Source: a virus | Reading direction: 5' to 3' (one strand) | DNA: 64,000 bases | Virus record (IMG/VR): IMGVR_UViG_3300037468_000183 | Coordinates: 1-64,000 of that record | Part shown: piece after piece, positions 59,245 to 64,000 of the stretch | How positions within the stretch are numbered: position 1 is the first letter of the stretch | How the letters are laid out: the number at the start of each line of letters is the position of its first letter | Notes under the pieces: model-generated | Database searches by the model: none | Told to the model about the DNA's origin: nothing | What the model saw: the letters and a program-made list of their open reading frames with translations, nothing else | Translations under genes and position numbers: made by a program

Positions 59245-59273
59245 TTGACACGCACCATGTATCGTGCTATGCT
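59245..59273 (+). promoter_or_regulatory. Promoter of the effector-associated-domain gene
   Basis: TTGACA (59245-59250), 17-nt spacer, TATGCT (59268-59273). The start would be near 59280, about 20 nt ahead of the ATG at 59300. Confidence 0.75.
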
Positions 59274-59299
59274 GAACATAATACCAATCCACAATATGG

Positions 59300-59797
59300 A
59301 TGAAGATGAATGCCACCGAGCTACGCGCGTTTATTGCAGATCGCTACAACGACGATGAGCTGCGCGCGTTGGCGTTTGATCTTGGCATTCCGTTTGAGGA
59401 TTTAGGCGCACCAGATAGCGGCAAAACCGCACGCGTGCAAGCTCTCATCGAGTGGTGTAATCGTCATGGCCGCTACGCAGAACTGGAAACCACCGCTCGC
59501 CGCGCGCGTACATCCGCCACGGCAGCCCGGCCCGCGCCCGCGATGAATGACTGGGGGCCAGCCGGCATTGATCGCATGGTGCGTCACATGGATGAGCTAC
59601 GCGAGGATGTGGCCGAGCTGGTGACGAAAGTCGAGCTCCAGAACCAGAGGCTCGCGATGCTGGAGAAGCACATTGATAGGATCATCGAGCATCCGCGGTC
59701 AGTATCCTGGCAGACGTGGGCCGTGGCCATCATCGGTCTCGGAATGGCCGTGGCGCTGGTCTACAGCGTCGGACAGTTCTTGCTAGGCGGGCACTAA
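59300..59797 (+). CDS. Effector-associated (death-like) domain protein with coiled coil and membrane anchor
   Basis: 165 residues. Residues 3-70 match the bacterial effector-associated / death-like domain pattern: LRAFIADRYNDDELRALAFD, then LGIPFEDLG, KTARVQALIEWCNRHGRYAE and a basic end. Residues ~92-130 are a coiled coil (MDELREDVAELVTKVELQNQ), and ~137-160 a membrane span. In bacteria such domains recruit effectors to NTPase-based immune sensors. In a phage it may be a decoy, an exclusion factor, or a membrane effector adaptor. It has its own promoter and no strong ribosome site. The stop overlaps the next ATG. Confidence 0.7.
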   Translation: MKMNATELRAFIADRYNDDELRALAFDLGIPFEDLGAPDSGKTARVQALIEWCNRHGRYAELETTARRARTSATAARPAPAMNDWGPAGIDRMVRHMDELREDVAELVTKVELQNQRLAMLEKHIDRIIEHPRSVSWQTWAVAIIGLGMAVALVYSVGQFLLGGH

Positions 59798-60237
59798 TGG
59801 CAGATTATCCGCGTGAGGGTGTCGTCATCCTGTACGCGCTGCTGACGGCGACGCAGATTTATCTCGCGTTGCTATGGGCGCTGGGCCGGCTGCGACCGCT
59901 CGGCGTCGTCTGGAATACGCTCACCTATCTCGTGCTGGCGCTGGCGTTTGGCTTGACGACGCTGGGCACGTTCAACCCACCGCTCGTCAACCTGGTCGAG
60001 CAGCGCTGGCTGTTGCGGGCCTGTTATACGGCATACCTCGTCTTGTGCGTCTTCGCCATCCTGACACATTGGTTTTCGCTGTTTCGGCAGACGATGCGGC
60101 GCGACGCGGAGGACGCCCGACGCATTGCTGAGGCACGGCAGATCGTGGCGGAGGATCGGCGGCGCATAGCGGAGGATGCGCGCACCGCTGAGCAGGATGC
60201 ACGCAAGCATCCAGCGGATTCTCCGCCAGCATCCTGA
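59797..60237 (+). CDS. Three-span membrane protein with coiled-coil tail
   Basis: 146 residues, ATG overlapping the previous stop, so coupled to the effector-associated-domain protein. Three spans at ~8-30, 37-57 and 72-94 (ILYALLTATQIYLALLWALG, TYLVLALAFGLTTLG, YTAYLVLCVFAILTHWF). A charged Asp/Ala/Arg coiled coil follows (DAEDARRIAEARQIVAEDRR). The tail could bind the coiled coil of its partner. Function unknown. Confidence 0.65.
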   Translation: MADYPREGVVILYALLTATQIYLALLWALGRLRPLGVVWNTLTYLVLALAFGLTTLGTFNPPLVNLVEQRWLLRACYTAYLVLCVFAILTHWFSLFRQTMRRDAEDARRIAEARQIVAEDRRRIAEDARTAEQDARKHPADSPPAS

Positions 60238-60305
60238 TGTGTGGCAGATGGCGCGCTGAACCTCCATCAGCCTGGCAGCGCCACCGGGGTTTGACATTGG
60301 CTGCG

Positions 60306-60332
60306 GAAGGTCGAGCGCGCAGACCTGTCTGC
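60306..60332. repeat. Operator-like repeat, copy 2
   Basis: GAAGGTCGAG, C, then GCGCAGACCTGTCTGC, as at 59154-59182. The site overlaps one arm of a 10-bp inverted repeat GTGTGGCAGA/TCTGCCACAC (60239-60248 and 60328-60337). Confidence 0.5.
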
Positions 60333-60357
60333 CACACGACATAACGGAGGCGACATA

Positions 60358-60615
60358 ATGACAGCAACCGGCGACAAGACGGCCGTATACGAGATCCCGG
60401 AGGCGCGCGAGATCGAGCCGATCCCATCGCAGCAACAGGCTCCGCATCTCTACGATTGGGCGACTCTCGCGCTGGCGATTGCCGGTATCATCGCGATCCT
60501 GGGTATGTTCGTGCTCTCGTTGCTTGGCAAGCCTGTGCCCGAGGGCATCGGCACGCTCGGCGGTGTGGCGCTTGGCGCGCTCGCGGGCATGGTGGCAGTC
60601 AGTCGCAAGCCGTAG
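60358..60615 (+). CDS. Small two-span membrane protein (holin-like layout)
   Basis: 85 residues, ATG after ACGGAGGCGACATA. A 30-residue polar N-terminus, then two apolar segments (LALAIAGIIAILGMFVLSLL and GIGTLGGVALGALAGMVAV) and a short basic end. The two-span layout and size fit a class II holin, but no endolysin gene is adjacent and the similarity is only structural. Confidence 0.55.
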   Translation: MTATGDKTAVYEIPEAREIEPIPSQQQAPHLYDWATLALAIAGIIAILGMFVLSLLGKPVPEGIGTLGGVALGALAGMVAVSRKP

Positions 60616-60924
60616 GGTTTTGAGGCAGTCGGATGGTGAGGGCGGGAGTAAGCGTGCCTACCCGTATTCACGGACAGGCACAGCAGAAACGAGTCGGACG
60701 GAGCCGGGTTGGTCGTTTCGCATCCGTAGGTCAGACGTGTCCAGGCGCAGCTTTACCACTTCCTACGGGCCTACTCTCTTGCGAGACTGCGGCGGTTTGC
60801 GGATGATCTGGATGGGCGAAGGTCACGCCGTTACCCGAAGGCCCAGGATAGGCAATCCCTGGTGTTGTGCTGCATATGGCGCTTGAATCGCCTACAGCAT
60901 AGCATGACTAGAACGGCAGAGGAT

Positions 60925-60979
60925 GACATTGAGCCGACACGTTACCGACAGTGAGCCGACATCTAGCCGACATTCCGAT
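60925..60979 (+). repeat. Iteron cluster 1: five contiguous 11-bp units
   Basis: GACATTGAGCC, GACACGTTACC, GACAGTGAGCC, GACATCTAGCC and GACATTCCGAT with no gaps. Degenerate copies of the unit in cluster 2. Confidence 0.75.
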
Positions 60980-61029
60980 AGTAATGATAACCCGTCAAGA
61001 GGGATTGACAACGAACGATACAGCTTGCT

Positions 61030-61062
61030 GACATTCAGCCGACATTCAGCCGACATTCAGCC
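61030..61062 (+). repeat. Iteron cluster 2: three perfect 11-bp units
   Basis: GACATTCAGCC three times in tandem, 50 bp after cluster 1 and 72 bp before the ParB-domain gene. The period equals about one helical turn, so a protein would bind one DNA face. Confidence 0.85.
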
Positions 61063-61095
61063 AGCGGCAAAATCATAATGCGCAAAACTGGCCTA

Positions 61096-61124
61096 TTGCG
61101 TTTTCGCGCATCCGGGTGTATGCT
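61096..61124 (+). promoter_or_regulatory. Promoter of the ParB-methyltransferase gene
   Basis: TTGCGT (61096-61101), 17-nt spacer, TATGCT (61119-61124). The ATG at 61134 lies 9 nt after the -10, so the mRNA is probably leaderless. The -35 is weak. Confidence 0.55.
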
Positions 61125-61133
61125 TGTGACGCC

Positions 61134-62489
61134 ATGAATCTAAGCGAGTTTCGTCCCGCACGAGTCAACGCAAATCGCCACACGGCGCGCGGCATCGGCG
61201 CGCTCGAAAAGAGCATCCAGTCAGACGGCTGGATCGGCGCGATGACCACCGCCGCCGATGGCGAGATGATCGCCGGCAGCGCCCGCATCGAGACGGCGGC
61301 GGGCGTGTTCGGCGTGGACGCGGAGCCGGTTGTCATCCACAGCGACGGCAAGCGGCCTATTGTTGTCATTCGCGATGACATCCCGAACGCGTCAACGAAG
61401 GTCGCGCAACGGCTGGCGCTGGCGGACAATCGCATTCACCAGCTTGACCTGGACTTCGACGTGCAGGTGCTCACCAGCTTCGATGCCGACGTGCTGGAAG
61501 GCTTGTGGACGGGCGACGAAATCAGCGACATGGGCCAGCAGTGGGCGGATGAGCAGAGCCGCAACGCCGAAGACCCCGGCGCGCAAGTGGACAAGGCGGA
61601 GGAACTGCAAGCCAAGTGGCACGTGCAACCCGGCGACCTGTGGGCGATGGGTGACCACCGTCTGCTGTGCGGAGATTGTCGGGAGCCTGCATCCTGGGTG
61701 CGCTTGCTTGCGGGCGTCAAGGCCAATGGCGTTTTCACATCCCCGCCTTATGCCGAGCAGCGCAAGGAGCAATACGGCGGGACACCAGCCGCCGAATACG
61801 TGGCATGGTGGGAAGCGGTGCAGGCCAACGTCAAGGCGCATCTCGCGCCCGATGGTTCGTTCTTCGTGAACATCAAGCCGCACTGCGCAGACGGCGAGCG
61901 TGTGCTGTACGTGTTTGATCTGGTGCTGGCGATGAAGCGGGAGTGGGGCTGGCGTTTCGTGGATGAGTTGTGTTGGACAAACCGGGGATTCCCTGGCGAG
62001 CCGCAAGACAGATTCCAGAACGCTTTTGAGCCGGTATATCACTTTTCGGATGGAAAAATCAAGTTTCGCCCAAAGGCCGTTTGGCATTCAAGCGATTCGG
62101 TTCCCGTACACAAGGCGGGGCAGAACTTCAGGCAATCCAATCGAGGAAACGGCTTTGAGAGTCCAGACGTAGAAAGCGGGATGGCCTACCCTCGCAATGT
62201 CCTGGATATCCCAAATGGCAATGGCGGAGATTCGCGACACGCTGCCGCCTTTCCAGTCGCGTTGCCTGACTTCTTCGTGCGCGCCTACTCGGACGCCGGC
62301 GACGTGTGGCTTGATCCGTTCTGCGGCAGTGGCACGACGATTGTCGCCGCGCACAACAACAAGCGGCGGGGATTCGGAATCGAGATGCTGCCGAAGTATT
62401 GCGCCGTGATCCTGGAACGCATCAGCGGCCTGGGGATTACGCCTGCACTGTTGAGCAATGGGGGAACTGTGGCCGATGGCGGGCGCTGA
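61134..62489 (+). CDS. ParB-like domain fused to DNA methyltransferase
   Basis: 451 residues. Residues 1-~120 are the ParB/sulfiredoxin-like nuclease-type domain (SEFRPARVNANRHTARGIGA, then GEMIAGSARIETAAGVFGV and QRLALADNRIHQ). Residues ~170-440 are an amino-methyltransferase with motif IV TSPPYAEQ near 204 and motif I LDPFCGSGTTIVAA near 393. A common phage fusion, probably modifying DNA at adenine or cytosine amino groups. The part at 61960-62150 is more AT-rich than its flanks. The iterons lie just upstream. Confidence 0.85.
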   Translation: MNLSEFRPARVNANRHTARGIGALEKSIQSDGWIGAMTTAADGEMIAGSARIETAAGVFGVDAEPVVIHSDGKRPIVVIRDDIPNASTKVAQRLALADNRIHQLDLDFDVQVLTSFDADVLEGLWTGDEISDMGQQWADEQSRNAEDPGAQVDKAEELQAKWHVQPGDLWAMGDHRLLCGDCREPASWVRLLAGVKANGVFTSPPYAEQRKEQYGGTPAAEYVAWWEAVQANVKAHLAPDGSFFVNIKPHCADGERVLYVFDLVLAMKREWGWRFVDELCWTNRGFPGEPQDRFQNAFEPVYHFSDGKIKFRPKAVWHSSDSVPVHKAGQNFRQSNRGNGFESPDVESGMAYPRNVLDIPNGNGGDSRHAAAFPVALPDFFVRAYSDAGDVWLDPFCGSGTTIVAAHNNKRRGFGIEMLPKYCAVILERISGLGITPALLSNGGTVADGGR

Positions 62490-62820
62490 AAACCTGAAGC
62501 CGTTTGTCAAAGGCGATCCGCGCATTAACCGCAAGGGCCGACCTCGCACCTTCGACGCGCTGCGCGAGCTTGCGCAACAGATCGCGCATGAGACCGTCAA
62601 GGACAAGAGCGGCGATCCCGTCGTCGTCGAGGGCCACGCCGCGACGGTGACCGAGATCATCCTGCGCAAGTGGGCGGCCAGCAATGATCCCCGCTTGCAG
62701 ATGGCGTTCGTGGAAGTCGCCTACGGCAAAGAGGCGCTCAAGGCCGAAATCAGCGGGGCCAATGGTGGCACGCTCGATATCCATGTGATCTACGATGCCA
62801 AGCCAGAACAGACGGGTTGA
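62476..62820 (+). CDS. Second terminase small subunit-like protein (DUF5681 type)
   Basis: 114 residues from the ATG at 62476 (an in-frame ATG at 62458 is also possible). FVKGDPRINRKGRPRTFDAL is the typical opening of the DUF5681-type proteins that precede large terminases. It ends with LDIHVIYDAK. It overlaps the methyltransferase gene by 14 bp and the terminase by 26 bp. Confidence 0.7.
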   Translation: MAGAENLKPFVKGDPRINRKGRPRTFDALRELAQQIAHETVKDKSGDPVVVEGHAATVTEIILRKWAASNDPRLQMAFVEVAYGKEALKAEISGANGGTLDIHVIYDAKPEQTG

Positions 62821-64000
62821 CGTGCATCTGCCGACGCCGCACCAGCGCCAGGCGGAGTTCATCGCGTCCGGCGTGCCGAGAAAATGTGTCCGGGCAGGCA
62901 GACGCGGCGGGAAAACGGTCGGCGTGTCTGTGCTGGCCGTCGAGCAATTCCTGGCCGGCAAGCGCATCCTATACGGCGCGCCGACGACTGAGCAGGTGGA
63001 TCGCTTCTGGACGACCGTCACGCGCGCGCTGGCCGAGCCGATCGCGCGCAAGGTCTTCTACAAAAACGAGACCGAGCACGTCATCGAGCGCCTGGGCACG
63101 GAGCAGCGCATCCGGGCCAAAACGTGCTGGAACAGCAATACCCTGCGTGGCGATTACGCCGACGTTTTGATCCTGGACGAATGGCAACTCATGGACGAAG
63201 CCGCCTGGGATGAGGTCGGCGCGCCGATGCTGCTCGATAACAACGGTGACGCGATCTTCATTTACACGCCGCCCAGCCTGCATTCTCGTAGCGTCTCGAA
63301 GGCGCGTGATCCGCAACATGCGGCGAAGATGTTCAAGCGGGCGCAAGGGGACACGTCCGGCAGATGGCAGACGTTCCACTTCACGAGTCGCGAGAATCCG
63401 CACATCTCGACGGCGGCGCTGGACGAAATCGCGCACGACATGACGGCCGTAGCCTATCGCATGGAGATCATGGCCGAAGATGTGGACGAAGCGCCTGGCG
63501 CACTCTGGAAGCGCGAGCACCTCGACAGCGGGCGAGTGCTCCAAGCGCCCGAACTCAAGCGCGTCTTCGTGGGTGTCGATCCTTCCGGCAGCGTCGGCGG
63601 CGATGCGACTGGCATTGTGACGGTGGGTGGCGTCGGCAATCAGCTTTTTGTGCTGGCCGATGACACGCTCAACGGCACGCCGCTAGAATGGGCGAAAGCT
63701 GCCGTGACTGCCTACTATCGCCACGGCGCTAACGGCATCGTGGCAGAGGCCAACTTTGGCGGTGACATGGTGCTCCAGACGATTCGCACGGTAGACGCCA
63801 ATGTACCGGTCAAGCTGGTCACGGCTTCCCGCTCGAAGCAAGTGCGCGCCGAGCCGGTAGCAGCGGTCTTCGAGCAACAGCGCGGCCATCTCGTCGGCAC
63901 GTTTCCGGCGCTGGAAGACGAGCTTGTGCTGTGGACGCCCGGCGATGCGTCACCGAATCGACTCGACGCTATGGTCTGGGCGGCGACCGATTTGCTGAGC
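62795..64000 (+). CDS. Second terminase large subunit, cut by the window end
   Basis: At least 402 residues, still open at 64000. The start at ATG 62795 gives MPSQNRRVDVHLPTPHQRQA; GTG at 62822 is an alternative. Walker A is CVRAGRRGGKT near residue 35, and Walker B is DVLILDEWQLMDEAAW near residue 125. FIYTPPS follows as the coupling motif, and the nuclease domain begins VFVGVDPSGSVGGDATGIV near residue 259 with IVAEANFGGD. It is of the gp17/Terminase_6 type and shows no recognisable similarity to the Terminase_1-type protein at 518-2065. Confidence 0.85.
   Translation, partial: MPSQNRRVDVHLPTPHQRQAEFIASGVPRKCVRAGRRGGKTVGVSVLAVEQFLAGKRILYGAPTTEQVDRFWTTVTRALAEPIARKVFYKNETEHVIERLGTEQRIRAKTCWNSNTLRGDYADVLILDEWQLMDEAAWDEVGAPMLLDNNGDAIFIYTPPSLHSRSVSKARDPQHAAKMFKRAQGDTSGRWQTFHFTSRENPHISTAALDEIAHDMTAVAYRMEIMAEDVDEAPGALWKREHLDSGRVLQAPELKRVFVGVDPSGSVGGDATGIVTVGGVGNQLFVLADDTLNGTPLEWAKAAVTAYYRHGANGIVAEANFGGDMVLQTIRTVDANVPVKLVTASRSKQVRAEPVAAVFEQQRGHLVGTFPALEDELVLWTPGDASPNRLDAMVWAATDLLS

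Larger units (their letters stand above)
60616..61095. other. 480-bp intergenic region
   Basis: No supported gene on either strand. It contains the two iteron clusters described separately, with a 50-bp, relatively AT-rich segment between them. The first 300 bp hold nothing I can name. Confidence 0.5.

Noticed and set aside
60925-61062. 11-bp repeats as a CRISPR array
   Set aside because: Units are contiguous and too short, with no spacers.
61134-62489. ParB-like domain as the partner protein of the parS sites
   Set aside because: This is the nuclease-type ParB fold fused to a methyltransferase, without the helix-turn-helix and dimer domain needed to bind parS.
1-64000. tRNA genes, rRNA genes, diversity-generating retroelement, complete insertion sequence
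   Set aside because: No tRNA-like T-loop with matching acceptor stems, no reverse transcriptase and no transposase frame was seen.

Overview
This window looks like most of a tailed double-stranded DNA phage genome (or prophage), probably infecting a Chloroflexota host. It is GC-rich, gene-dense, and made of three long co-directional blocks with many 1-14 bp gene overlaps. The host guess rests on two predicted secreted proteins ending in IYLPAV / LYLPLV tails and on threonine-proline rich linkers, both typical of secreted proteins of that phylum. It is an inference, not a measurement.

Block 1 (43-33985, rightward) is the structural block of a siphovirus with an HK97-type head. In order: P27-type small terminase, large terminase, a DNA methyltransferase, portal, a kinase-like/prohead-protease fusion, major capsid protein, two pairs of tandem paralogues (decoration-like), head-tail joining proteins, a pair of tail-tube-like proteins, a tail assembly chaperone with a probable -1 frameshift extension, tape measure, hub/baseplate proteins, and a long fibre region. 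The fibre region holds beta-solenoid fibres, a methyltransferase-glycosyltransferase fusion, an 846-residue protein made of about 56 fourteen-residue repeats, and several signal-peptide or lipoprotein genes (P-domain, FG-GAP/DUF4214). A perfect 16-bp hairpin at 34003-34039 separates it from the converging block.

Block 2 (34053-55049, leftward) carries DNA metabolism and many small accessory genes: two DNA methyltransferases (one with its SPPY catalytic motif repeated five times), a VRR-NUC nuclease, HNH and GIY-YIG nucleases, a PAPS-reductase-like protein, a MazG-like protein, DnaB-type helicase, DnaD-like initiator, PriCT-2 primase, a recombination-directionality-factor-like protein, and short HTH proteins. 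It starts from a near-consensus promoter at 55351-55323. Inside it are two perfect copies of the bacterial chromosomal centromere parS (34535-34550 and 36680-36695), and a promoter plus leader (37976-37832) whose two long stems are mutually exclusive, one being a terminator just before the HNH gene.

Block 3 (55474-64000, mostly rightward) starts at a divergent promoter region. It encodes an excisionase-like HTH protein, a membrane-anchored FtsK/HerA-like ATPase, several small membrane proteins, a protein with an effector-associated (death-like) domain plus coiled coil and transmembrane segment, two clusters of 11-bp iterons, a ParB-domain/methyltransferase fusion, and finally a second, unrelated terminase pair that runs off the window end. 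No integrase, DNA polymerase, tRNA, CRISPR array or recognisable endolysin was found. The two terminase pairs leave open whether the window spans two adjacent elements.
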